Shown in pieces: positions 39,966-48,439 of a stretch of DNA of 64,000 nucleotides (within the stretch, counting starts at the first letter, position 1; each line of letters starts with the position of its first letter). The stretch covers positions 558,001 to 622,000 of the forward strand of contig NZ_CP044427.1 in assembly GCF_008843165.1 (NCBI RefSeq), given 5' to 3'. A model generated the notes under the pieces. The model was not told the origin of the DNA. It worked only from the letters and a program-made list of their open reading frames with translations, and ran no database searches. This DNA is from Ornithinimicrobium pratense. GTDB taxonomy: Bacteria > Actinomycetota > Actinomycetes > Actinomycetales > Dermatophilaceae. The translations under genes and the position numbers were made by a program.

Positions 39966-40855
39966 GCGATCTCCTCCTCGGCGGTGGCGCCCACCAGGGT
40001 GGACAGCAGGCGCTGGGTCTGCACGACGGCCAGGTGCCGTCGGTAGTCGGCGGAGGCGTGGATGTCCCCCACCGGGTCGACGTGGGTGGCGACCGCCTCG
40101 GCCACGGCGTCGGCGAGGCCGGCCAGGTCGGCGACGGCGGCGCCACCGACGACCGGGGTGAGGTCGAGAACGTCGGGGACGTCGGTGACGGACACGAAGC
40201 TGGCCTGGGCCTGCCCCACCGTGCCCCCACCGGGACCGTCCTGGACACTCACCGCAAGCGCCACCCCCGCCAGGGCATAGTCGCCGTGCCGGCGGGCGGT
40301 CTCGGTGAAGCCGGTGCGGGTGCCGGCCGGGAAGCGCCCGAAGATGGCTTCGACCGCGAGCTCGTCATCGGCGATCGCGGACTCCATCGGGCCCACGAAG
40401 AACTCGGCGGCGGGGACCTCCCGCTCCCCGCCCGCGGAGCGCAGCCGGACGCGGCCGTCGGTGAGCGCTAGCACGGCGGGCATCTCGCCGGAAGGGTCGG
40501 CGTGCACGATCGAGCCCAGGGTGGTGCCCCGGTTGCGGATGACCGGGTGGGCCACCCACTGCAGGGCCTGCCGCAGGAGCGGCTGCGCGGTCCGGGCGGC
40601 GGAGTGGGAGAGCAGGTGCGCGTGTCGGACGAGGGCGCCAACGTGGACGGCGTCGTCGTTGGCCACGACCGTGTCCAGGCCGGGCACGTGGTTGATGTCG
40701 ATCAGGTGCGCCGGGTTCGCCAGCCGCATGTTGAGGACCGGGACCAGCGACTGCCCGCCGGCCAGCACCTTGGCCTCCGGGCCGTGCTCGGCCAGCAGGG
40801 CCAGGGTCTGGTCGAGGTCGGCCGGCGCGTGGTACGTGAAGGGGGCCGGTTTCAT
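39962..40855 (-). CDS. coxM: Molybdenum hydroxylase medium FAD subunit
   Basis: This 297-residue protein matches CoxM: MKPAPFTYHAPADLDQTL, the FAD motifs AGGQSLVPVLNMR and TLGSIVHADPSGEMPA, and a C-terminal CO-dehydrogenase flavoprotein domain. It is the first gene of coxM-coxS-coxL. A 13-bp hairpin lies between it and the upstream permease gene, so the hydroxylase genes may have their own promoter. No molybdenum cofactor maturation genes (such as coxDEF) are visible in the window. Confidence 0.94.
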   Translation of the reverse strand: MKPAPFTYHAPADLDQTLALLAEHGPEAKVLAGGQSLVPVLNMRLANPAHLIDINHVPGLDTVVANDDAVHVGALVRHAHLLSHSAARTAQPLLRQALQWVAHPVIRNRGTTLGSIVHADPSGEMPAVLALTDGRVRLRSAGGEREVPAAEFFVGPMESAIADDELAVEAIFGRFPAGTRTGFTETARRHGDYALAGVALAVSVQDGPGGGTVGQAQASFVSVTDVPDVLDLTPVVGGAAVADLAGLADAVAEAVATHVDPVGDIHASADYRRHLAVVQTQRLLSTLVGATAEEEIA

Positions 40856-40896
40856 GGTCGGATCACCTGTTCTGCGAGCTCGGGTCTTGGGATCGT

Positions 40897-40935
40897 GACC
40901 GCACCCGCCCGGCCCTCGGCCAGGCGGGTGCGGTC
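40897..40935 (-). terminator. GC hairpin between the permease and coxM
   Basis: GACCGCACCCGCC (40897-40909) and its exact complement (40923-40935) form a 13-bp stem with a 13-base loop. It lies after the permease stop and about 40 bases before coxM. No U-run follows, so it could be a terminator or a processing/regulatory stem. Confidence 0.6.
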
Positions 40936-40968
40936 AAGGCTATGCGGTCACGTCAGCGGTCCACCTGG

Positions 40969-42510
40969 TTAGCCGTCCTTGCGGTCAGGGTCGGCGTCCT
41001 GCGTCGGGGCCTGGGCCTTCTCCTCCACGATGAGGTGGCCCTCGGAGGTGCGGCCCAGGATGCGGTGACCGTAGAGGCCGTAGTCGTCGGCGAGCCCCAG
41101 GTTCTGCAGGTTCTGGCCGCCAGGGGGATCGGCGATATGGGCGGTGCCGAAGTCGTCGTCCTTCATCGAGGCGGGCATCAGCAGGGCCACCATGTGGTAG
41201 GCCAGGATCGTCACGATGGTGCCGAGGGCGATGCCGGCCAGCGAGAAGTCGCCCATGTCCAGGGAGGTGTCGCCGATGGCGATGATGATGCCGGCGGCGA
41301 CGGGGACCAGGTTGATCGGGCGGGAGAAGTTCACCCTGTTCTCGACCCAGATCTTGGCGCCGAGCAGGCCGATCATGCCGTAGAGCACCACGGTGATCCC
41401 GCCGAGCACGCCGCCAGGGACAGCCGAGACGAGGGCGCCGAACTTGGGGGAGAGGCCGAAGATGATGGCCACCAGGGCCGCGACGTAGTAGGCCGCGGTG
41501 GAGTAGACCCGGGTGGAGGCCATGACGCCGATGTTCTCGGCGTAGGTGGTGGTAGGCGACCCCCCGACCGAGGTGGCCAGCATGGTGCCGACACCGTCGG
41601 CGGCGACAGCCCGACCCATGACCGGGTCGAGGTCGTGCCCGGTCATCTCGGCGACCGCCTTGACGTGGCCGACGTTCTCCGCGACCAGGGCGACGACCGC
41701 GGGGAGCATCAGCAGGACGAAGGTCAGCTGGATGTCGGGCAGGTGCCACCCGACGACGCCCGCGGCGCTGTCGGTCGCCGGCGGCAGACCCAGCCACGGG
41801 GCGTCCACCACCCCGGACCAGTCGACGCGGTTGTGGGTGTCGACCTGGTCGGTGTTCGCGTTGTAGGCGGTGATCGGGCCGGTCACGATGTCGGCCAGCC
41901 AGGACGCGACATAGCCGAAAACCAGCCCGAGCAGCACCGAGACCCGTCCCCAGAAGCCGGGCAGGACGGTGGCGAGCAGGATGGTGGCGGTCATCGTGGC
42001 CAGGGCGATCCACTGGTCCTGTGGCCAGTACACATTGGCCACGACCGGCGCCAGGTTGAAGCCGATGAGCATGACGACCGCGCCGGTGACGACCGGCGGC
42101 AGGATCTTGGTCAGCGTCGCGGCACCCATGAAGTGGATGAGGATGCCGGTCAGGGTCAGCACGATGCCGGCGACGAAGATCGAGCCGGTGACCTGCTGGG
42201 GCGTGCCGCCCTGGGAGATCACTGCGGCGACACCGCCGACGAAGGCGGCCGAGGTGCCCAGGTAGGAGGGCACCTTGCCCTGGACGATGAGCAGGAAGGC
42301 GATCGTCGCGATCCCGCTCATCATGATCGCCAACTGGGGGTTCAGGCCCATGATCAGGGGGAAGACGAACGTGGCGCCGAACATCGCGACCACGTGCTGG
42401 GCGCCCAGGCCCACCGTCTTGCCCCAGCTCAGGCGTTCGTCGGGTGCGACGACGTCTCCGGGTCTGAGGTTCTTCCCGTCCCCGTGCAATTTCCAGCCGA
42501 ATGCCGACAC
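40969..42510 (-). CDS. NCS2 nucleobase permease, UraA/uracil type
   Basis: This 513-residue protein has about 12-14 membrane spans. The uracil-site residues of E. coli UraA are matched: Glu and His in AENVGHVKA (UraA Glu241, His245) and Glu in TTTYAENIGV (UraA Glu290). That points to uracil or a close pyrimidine. I use the GTG at 42510 after GAAGGAG; the longer frame adds an Arg/Pro-rich stretch. The C-terminal 70 residues are polar and cytosolic. It lies between pucR and coxMSL on the same strand and probably imports the hydroxylase substrate. Confidence 0.92.
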   Translation of the reverse strand: MSAFGWKLHGDGKNLRPGDVVAPDERLSWGKTVGLGAQHVVAMFGATFVFPLIMGLNPQLAIMMSGIATIAFLLIVQGKVPSYLGTSAAFVGGVAAVISQGGTPQQVTGSIFVAGIVLTLTGILIHFMGAATLTKILPPVVTGAVVMLIGFNLAPVVANVYWPQDQWIALATMTATILLATVLPGFWGRVSVLLGLVFGYVASWLADIVTGPITAYNANTDQVDTHNRVDWSGVVDAPWLGLPPATDSAAGVVGWHLPDIQLTFVLLMLPAVVALVAENVGHVKAVAEMTGHDLDPVMGRAVAADGVGTMLATSVGGSPTTTYAENIGVMASTRVYSTAAYYVAALVAIIFGLSPKFGALVSAVPGGVLGGITVVLYGMIGLLGAKIWVENRVNFSRPINLVPVAAGIIIAIGDTSLDMGDFSLAGIALGTIVTILAYHMVALLMPASMKDDDFGTAHIADPPGGQNLQNLGLADDYGLYGHRILGRTSEGHLIVEEKAQAPTQDADPDRKDG

Positions 42511-42714
42511 CGCAAACTCCTTCGTTCGTGGGGGGCGCTCACGGGCCCCGCAGGGTCTGGGTCGGGGCACGCCTCCTGTGCCACCCGACACTAAACCCCG
42601 CCCCGAGGGACAGGACTGGCACTATGTGACGTTGGGAGCGGGCACCGTTGGGCACCTCTTGACGGGTATGCGGTATGCGCCCCGGGGGTGGGGTGCGGAA
42701 CACCGGCGGGAGGG

Positions 42715-44373
42715 TCAGCCGTGGTCCAGCTGCCGGGCCTGCAGCGCCAGCATGATCGCGAACCGGAGCCGGGGGTCGGTCGTGAACGGGCCGAGCAGGC
42801 GCTCGAGCTTGCTGATCCGGTAGCGCAGCGAGTTGTAGTGGAAGTGCAGGGCGCGGGCGGTCGAGGCCACGTTGAGGTTGTGGTCCAGCAGCGCGGTCAG
42901 GGTGGTGCGCAGGTCCTCCATCTCCTCGGAGTCCTCGGCGGCCAGCGGCCCCAGGGTCTCGCTGATGAAGCTGGCCAGCTCGGCTCGGTCCTCGACCTGG
43001 GAAAGGAGCCGGAAGACCCCCAGCGCATCGAAGTGGGTCACGGCCCGGTCGCCGTGCAGCCGGCGCCCCACCTGCGCCGCCTTGCGCGCCTCCGAGTAGG
43101 CCCGGGGCAGGTCGGCGAGGTCGGTGATGGTGCGCGAGATGCCGGTGACGAAGACCCGCCGGCCGCCGCCGCCCCGGCCGTGCACCTGCTCGGCCATCTG
43201 ACGCACCCGCTCGGCGACCGCGCTCGGGTCGTCGTGGGCCGGGACGCCGAGCAGGACGACCACCTCCTGGTTGAAGCCGGCCACGGCCGCGGCCTCGTCG
43301 TCGGTGCTCGCGACCCGCTCCCACGCGGCGCGGAAACGCTCGGGCAGGGTCCGCAGCACAGGGTCGTCCGAGGGCACCTCCTCGGCCTCGGCGACCAGCA
43401 CGGCGAGGGGTCGGCGCAGGTCCCAGCCCAGCTCGCCGGCGTGGGAGGCTACCCGTTCGGCGTCACCGGCCCGGCCCAGCAGGGCGTCGCGCAGGAAGTC
43501 GGCGCGGTACTTGCCCTCGACCGCGGCCACCGCCTGCTGCTTGGTGATCGCCAGGGCGGCCGCCGTCGTCGCCTGGCCGACCACGTGGTTGTCGTCGTCG
43601 GTGAAGGCGTCCTCCCGGAACAGGATCAGCCGGCCCAGGTCCGCCCGTGCCCCTGTCACGCGGGCCACCAGGCGGTGCACCCCGTCGAACTCCGCGGACA
43701 CCCCGGGCACCTCGGTCTCCACGACGAAGCGGCCCGTTGGGTCGAATCCGGGCAGGTTGGCGACCCGCTCCGGGACCGGTCCGGCGGCCGCCAGGACGCG
43801 GCCGTCCATGGTCGTGACCAGGCTGGTCCGGGCGAGGTGACGCACCACCCCCTGGCACACCTGGTCCAGGTCGCCGCCGGCGATGACCACACCCACGAGG
43901 TCCTGGAGCACCTGCTCGGCCCGGGCCAGGGTGTCGGCCCGCCGGTTGATCACCACGGTCAGGACCTGGGTGATCACGTCGTCGAAGCCCAGGTCGAAAG
44001 GGACCACCAGCACCGGGAAGCCTCGCCGGTCGGCCTCCCGCAGCGCAGCCTCGGGCAGCTCGTCCACGTAGCGGGCCAGCTTGATCGCGACCCCAGACAG
44101 CCCGTGGTCGTCCAGGTCGGCGATCCAGGCGGCGAGGTCCTTGCCCTCGTGGGCGCGCAGCGGGTAGCCGGTCGTCAGGAGCAGCTCGCGAGGACGCACC
44201 CACGGCAACAGGTCGGGCACCTCCATCACGTTGACGGTGGCGACCAGCCGGTCCAGGCCCCGCTCGCCGGCCAGCACCGTGGTGCCCCGCATGACCGGCA
44301 GCCGCAGCACCTCGGACACGGTGATCCCGGAGGTCGGGGAGGCGGGCAGCACGGGCGAAACTTGACGATCCAT
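42715..44373 (-). CDS. PucR-family transcriptional regulator
   Basis: This 552-residue protein has three parts: an N-terminal PucR domain (about 18-140; VSEVLRLPVMRGTTVLAG, LLLTTGYPLRAHEG), a central sensor-like region, and a C-terminal CdaR-type GGDEF-like plus helix-turn-helix region (LDHNLNVASTARALHFHYNS, SLRYRISKLERLLG). PucR proteins activate purine-catabolism genes in Bacillus and relatives control other nitrogen-compound pathways. It is divergent from the AllH-AllF-AllG genes with about 60 bases between starts and lies upstream of the permease and hydroxylase genes, so it is the obvious regulator of the island. Confidence 0.92.
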   Translation of the reverse strand: MDRQVSPVLPASPTSGITVSEVLRLPVMRGTTVLAGERGLDRLVATVNVMEVPDLLPWVRPRELLLTTGYPLRAHEGKDLAAWIADLDDHGLSGVAIKLARYVDELPEAALREADRRGFPVLVVPFDLGFDDVITQVLTVVINRRADTLARAEQVLQDLVGVVIAGGDLDQVCQGVVRHLARTSLVTTMDGRVLAAAGPVPERVANLPGFDPTGRFVVETEVPGVSAEFDGVHRLVARVTGARADLGRLILFREDAFTDDDNHVVGQATTAAALAITKQQAVAAVEGKYRADFLRDALLGRAGDAERVASHAGELGWDLRRPLAVLVAEAEEVPSDDPVLRTLPERFRAAWERVASTDDEAAAVAGFNQEVVVLLGVPAHDDPSAVAERVRQMAEQVHGRGGGGRRVFVTGISRTITDLADLPRAYSEARKAAQVGRRLHGDRAVTHFDALGVFRLLSQVEDRAELASFISETLGPLAAEDSEEMEDLRTTLTALLDHNLNVASTARALHFHYNSLRYRISKLERLLGPFTTDPRLRFAIMLALQARQLDHG

Positions 44374-44434
44374 GCCCGAATCGTTGTCAGAAATCACTGG
44401 CCTGGCAAACCGGCGCCGTGCATATCGTGGCGAG

Positions 44435-45406
44435 ATGCAGACCGCCGAGGCTCGTCCGGACAGGGCGCGAGCCCTGCCCTGCGCGCCGGGAGCGCACCTG
44501 CGGCCGGCGGCCGCCTCCACGCTCAGCCCCTCGTGGCTGCAGGCGCAGCCGGCGCCCACCGAGGTGGCCGCGGTCTTCGACCAGGCCATCTACCTGCGGC
44601 GCGGGCAGGAGGTCCTGCCGCTGCTGGCCCCCGAGGCGCTGATGCTCCCGGGCGCGCTGCGCGTCATCACCCGGGCCGACCTGGACGCCCTGCGGGTGCG
44701 GGTCGGTGAGGGGGTCCTCGTCGGCGGGGGCGAGGTCCGCACCCCCCGTGGCGGACTGGTCGTCCGGCGGGTCTGGCGCCCGCAGCCCGTCCCGACGGCA
44801 CCCCTGCCGGAGTCTGCCCGGCAGGCCGCCCGCGCCGGACTGGCGGGGCTCGCGCCGCTGGAGGACGCGCTGGCCGGTCGGTTGGCCGAGCTCGCAGCGG
44901 TCCTCGCCGCCGGTCCCGACCTCGAGGCGGCCCGCGGGCTGGTCGGGCTCGGCCCTGGCCTGACCCCCGCGGGTGACGACGTGCTTTGCGGGCTGCTGCT
45001 CGGGCTGCGCGCCAGCGGCCGGGACCGCGAGCGCTCGCTGCTGGAGGCGGCCATGCTGCCGCTGCTGGGGCGCACGACCGCGATCTCGGCCACCCTGCTC
45101 CACCAGGCTGCTCAGGGGTATGCCGTGCCACCCGTCGTCGCACTGCTGCGCGCCTGGCACCGGGGTGCCGGGGTCTCCGCCCTCACCCTCGCCGGCCGTC
45201 TGGTTGCCGGGATCGGGCACACCTCCGGTCCTGCCCTCGTCCTGGGTCTGACCGCGGCGCTGGCCGCACCCCAGAGCCGTCCTGCCCGTCATACCTCCGC
45301 CCCCGGCACCGGCCCGGTGACCCGCACCACCCCCGCCCGCACCACCCCCGCCCGTCCCCAACCCGAGCCGGTCCTGGTGGCCGGCGCCACGAGAGGAACG
45401 TCGTGA
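44435..45406 (+). CDS. allH: DUF2877 protein, AllH-like carbamoyltransferase subunit
   Basis: This protein of about 323 residues matches DUF2877 (E. coli YlbF/AllH): a conserved GLVGLGPGLTPAGDDVLCG stretch near residue 175, then LLLGLRASG and ISATLLHQAAQGYAVPP. In E. coli AllF, AllG and AllH form oxamate carbamoyltransferase, which phosphorolyses oxalurate. I place the start at ATG 44435 rather than 44372, which would overlap pucR. Its stop overlaps fdrA (GTGA). The C-terminal 40 residues are Pro/Thr-rich and probably disordered. Confidence 0.82.
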   Translation: MQTAEARPDRARALPCAPGAHLRPAAASTLSPSWLQAQPAPTEVAAVFDQAIYLRRGQEVLPLLAPEALMLPGALRVITRADLDALRVRVGEGVLVGGGEVRTPRGGLVVRRVWRPQPVPTAPLPESARQAARAGLAGLAPLEDALAGRLAELAAVLAAGPDLEAARGLVGLGPGLTPAGDDVLCGLLLGLRASGRDRERSLLEAAMLPLLGRTTAISATLLHQAAQGYAVPPVVALLRAWHRGAGVSALTLAGRLVAGIGHTSGPALVLGLTAALAAPQSRPARHTSAPGTGPVTRTTPARTTPARPQPEPVLVAGATRGTS

Positions 45407-46962
45407 CTGATTCGGTCGAGATCCGCCGCGGTGTCTACCACGACTCCGTCACCTTGATGCAGGTGTCCCAGCAGGTACGCACCGCACCGGGGGTGCACGA
45501 AGCACTGATCGGCATGGGCACCGAGCTCAACCTCGGCCTCATGCGCGAGGTCGGCTTCCAGGTGCCCGACGAGGCCGGTCCCAACGACCTGGTGATCGCG
45601 CTGCGGGGCGAGGACGAGGCCGCGCTCGCAGCCGGGCAGGACAAGCTCGTGGCCGTCCTCGCCGAGCTGCACGAGCGCTCCCGCGCCACCGGCTCCACAA
45701 CCGAGGTCGCCCCGCGCACCATCGGCTCCGCCGCCCGCCGCGCCCCCGGCGGCATCGCGCTGATCAGCACGCCCGGGCAGTATGCCGTGCTGGACGCCCT
45801 GGACGCCGTCAACGCAGGCCTGTCGGTGATGCTCTTCAGCGACAACGTGCCACTGGCCGACGAGGTGGCGCTCAAGGACGCTGCCGCAGCCAAAGACGTG
45901 CTGGTCATGGGCCCTGACTGCGGGACCGCGGTCGTCGGCGGTGCGGCCCTGGGCTTCGCCAACGTCGTGCGGCCCGGTCGGATCGGCCTGGTCGCGGCCT
46001 CCGGCACCGGTGCCCAGCAGGTGATGGCGCTGCTCGACCTGGCCGGGGAGGGCATCAGCCACTGCCTCGGGCTGGGTGGTCGTGACCTCTCCTCCGACGT
46101 GGGTGGGCGCTCGGCCCGGCAGGCGCTGAGGGCGCTCGCCGCCGACGAGTCCACCGCGCACGTCGTCATCGTCTCCAAACCCGCCGCGGAGGAGGTCGTC
46201 ACCGAGCTCGAGCAGCTGGCCGCCGAGCTGGGGGTCCCGGTCTCCTGGGCGACGCTCGGGCGCGGGCTGCCGGACCTGACCGCGGCCGTCGAGCAGACCC
46301 TCACCGCCGTCGGCGCTCAGGCGCCGACCTGGCCCTCGTGGGTGCCGGTCGAGCCGCGTCCGTCCTCGGCGGCCGCCGGTGGCCGGTCGCTGCGTGGGCT
46401 CTACTGCGGGGGCACCCTCGCCGACGAGGCGATGATCCTCGCCGAAGAGGCTCTGGGACCGATCAGCTCCAACATCCCGCTGCGGGGGGCGCCGCAGGTC
46501 TCCGGCCACGACACGCTGACCGGCCACGTGGTGATCGACTTCGGCGACGACGAGCTGACCCAGGGACGGGCACACCCGATGATCGACCCCTCGCTGCGCC
46601 TGGAGCGCATCCGGCAGCAGGGGGAGGACCCGACATGCGGCGTGCTGCTGCTGGACCTTGTCCTGGGCCACGGGGCACACCAGGATCCCGCCGGCGAACT
46701 GGCCGAGGCGGTCAGCGCCGCCCGCACGGCCGCCACCGGCCGCGGCGGCCACCTGCCGGTCGTCGTCGCCCTGGTCGGCACCGAGGCCGATCCCCAAGGC
46801 CTGCAGGAGTGCGCCCGCATGCTGTCCACCGCTGGCGCCCACGTCTTCACCTCCAACGCGCAGGCGGTGCGCGCGGCGCTGTCCCACCTGGGCACCCCCG
46901 CACCCGCTGACCCATCCACGACCACGCCCACCCAGCACGAGACCGGGAGGACCGACCGATGA
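45403..46962 (+). CDS. fdrA: FdrA/AllF-like carbamoyltransferase subunit
   Basis: This 519-residue protein has the FdrA features of an acyl-CoA-synthetase-like Rossmann pair: VEIRRGVYHDSVTLMQVSQQ at the start, MGPDCGTAVVGG, LVAASGTGAQQVMALLD, LGLGGRDLSSDVGG and GGTLADEAMILAEEALG. It is the major subunit of the AllFGH oxamate carbamoyltransferase in E. coli. Here no allantoin genes (allB, allC, ureidoglycolate enzymes) accompany it; the neighbours are a barbiturase-like enzyme and Mo hydroxylase. The natural substrate may therefore be ureidomalonate rather than oxalurate. It is coupled by four-base overlaps on both sides. Confidence 0.9.
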   Translation: MTDSVEIRRGVYHDSVTLMQVSQQVRTAPGVHEALIGMGTELNLGLMREVGFQVPDEAGPNDLVIALRGEDEAALAAGQDKLVAVLAELHERSRATGSTTEVAPRTIGSAARRAPGGIALISTPGQYAVLDALDAVNAGLSVMLFSDNVPLADEVALKDAAAAKDVLVMGPDCGTAVVGGAALGFANVVRPGRIGLVAASGTGAQQVMALLDLAGEGISHCLGLGGRDLSSDVGGRSARQALRALAADESTAHVVIVSKPAAEEVVTELEQLAAELGVPVSWATLGRGLPDLTAAVEQTLTAVGAQAPTWPSWVPVEPRPSSAAAGGRSLRGLYCGGTLADEAMILAEEALGPISSNIPLRGAPQVSGHDTLTGHVVIDFGDDELTQGRAHPMIDPSLRLERIRQQGEDPTCGVLLLDLVLGHGAHQDPAGELAEAVSAARTAATGRGGHLPVVVALVGTEADPQGLQECARMLSTAGAHVFTSNAQAVRAALSHLGTPAPADPSTTTPTQHETGRTDR

Positions 46963-48383
46963 GCACGACCGAGCAGCCGCTGCGTGGCCTGCTGACCCGC
47001 GACCCGTCCGTCGTCGCCGCCGGCGCCGGCATCTTCGGCGACGCCCTGCGCCAGCAGGCGGTGCCGGTGACCGACGTCGAGTGGCGTCCGCCGATGGACG
47101 GCACGAGCGAGGCACTGGCCCGGGTCCTGGCCGATCCCCGGCTCACGGAGGCCAACGCGGAGGCGCTGCGGCGCATCACCGCCGCCGAGGCCGAGCTGGT
47201 CCGGATCGCCCCGGCCAGCGAGGTGCTGGGCCTGCAGCGCGGCGAGTTCCTGCACAGCGGCCCGCCGCTGACCTGGGAGCGGGCCTCCGGCCCGATGCGC
47301 GGCGCTCTCCTCGGGGCCATGCTCTTCGAGGGCCTGGCGTCCACCGCCGAGGAGGCGGAGCAGAAGTTGGCCGGGCCGGACATCAGCCTGGCCCCCTGTC
47401 ACAGCCGTGGTGCCGTCGGACCGATGGCCGGTGTCATCTCCCCATCGATGTGGGTCTTTGAGCTGCGTGATCCGGTGCACGGCAACGTCTCCCACTGTTC
47501 CCTCAACGAGGGGCTGGGCAAGGTGCTGCGCTACGGCGCCTACTCCGAGGAGGTCATCACCCGCCTGGAGTGGATGCGTGACGTCCTGGGCCCGGTGCTG
47601 GCCGGCGCCGTCGAACGGCACGGCCCGGTAGACATCCGGGCCTACCTGCCCCAGATGCTGCAGATGGGCGACGAGGGTCACAACCGCAACCGCAGCGCGA
47701 CGTTGATGTTCCTGCGCGACCTGCTGCCGCACATCGTCGCCCAGGGCGACCGGGACCCGGCCGACATCGCCGAGGTCTGCCGCTTCGTCGGCGCCAACGA
47801 CCACTTCGCACTCAACCTGGTCATGCCCGCCTGCAAGTTGGCGATGGCCGCGGCCAAGGACATCCCCGGCTCCTCGGTCGTGGTCACCATGGCCCGCAAC
47901 GGCACCGACTTCGGCATCCAGCTGGCCGGCACCGGCGACGAGTGGTTCACCGCCCCGGCCAACACCCCGGAGGGGCTCTTCCTCGGTTCCTACGGGCCCG
48001 AGGACGCCAACCCCGACATCGGTGACTCGGCCATCACCGAGACCGCCGGGATGGGCGGCTTCGTGATGGCTGCCGCACCGGCGATCGTCCGCCTGGTCGG
48101 CGGGAACGTCGACTTCGCGCTGACCACGACCCGGACCATGTACGAGATCACCCTCGGGGAGCACCCCTCCCTGCAGGTGCCGATCCTGGAGTTCCGCGGC
48201 GCCCCCATCGCCATCGACGCCACCGCCGTCGCCCGCACCGGCGTCCTGCCGCAGATCAACACCGGCATGGCCGGTCGGGTCGCCGGCACCGGTCAGGTCG
48301 GCGCGGGTCTGGTCACCCCACCGGCCGAGGTCTTCGTGGACGCCTTGCGATCCCTGGCCGACCGCGTGCCGACGCGGGACTGA
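46959..48383 (+). CDS. allG: DUF1116 protein, AllG/YlbE-like carbamoyltransferase subunit
   Basis: This 474-residue protein matches DUF1116: a central LAPCHSRGAVGPMAGVISPSMWV in two parts, GNVSHCSLNEGLGKVLRYGAY, QMGDEGHNRNRS, RFVGANDHFALNLVMPACK and VVVTMARNGTDFGIQLAG. DUF1116 (AllG) is an obligatory partner of FdrA in the oxamate carbamoyltransferase. Start overlaps the fdrA stop (ATGA), so AllH-AllF-AllG are translationally coupled. The E. coli order is fdrA-ylbE-ylbF; here AllH comes first. High conservation argues for a functional complex. Confidence 0.9.
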   Translation: MSTTEQPLRGLLTRDPSVVAAGAGIFGDALRQQAVPVTDVEWRPPMDGTSEALARVLADPRLTEANAEALRRITAAEAELVRIAPASEVLGLQRGEFLHSGPPLTWERASGPMRGALLGAMLFEGLASTAEEAEQKLAGPDISLAPCHSRGAVGPMAGVISPSMWVFELRDPVHGNVSHCSLNEGLGKVLRYGAYSEEVITRLEWMRDVLGPVLAGAVERHGPVDIRAYLPQMLQMGDEGHNRNRSATLMFLRDLLPHIVAQGDRDPADIAEVCRFVGANDHFALNLVMPACKLAMAAAKDIPGSSVVVTMARNGTDFGIQLAGTGDEWFTAPANTPEGLFLGSYGPEDANPDIGDSAITETAGMGGFVMAAAPAIVRLVGGNVDFALTTTRTMYEITLGEHPSLQVPILEFRGAPIAIDATAVARTGVLPQINTGMAGRVAGTGQVGAGLVTPPAEVFVDALRSLADRVPTRD

Positions 48384-48439
48384 GCCCCCTCCTCTCCACC
48401 CCCCACCCTCGTCACCGACGACGTCCCGAGAGGTCCACC

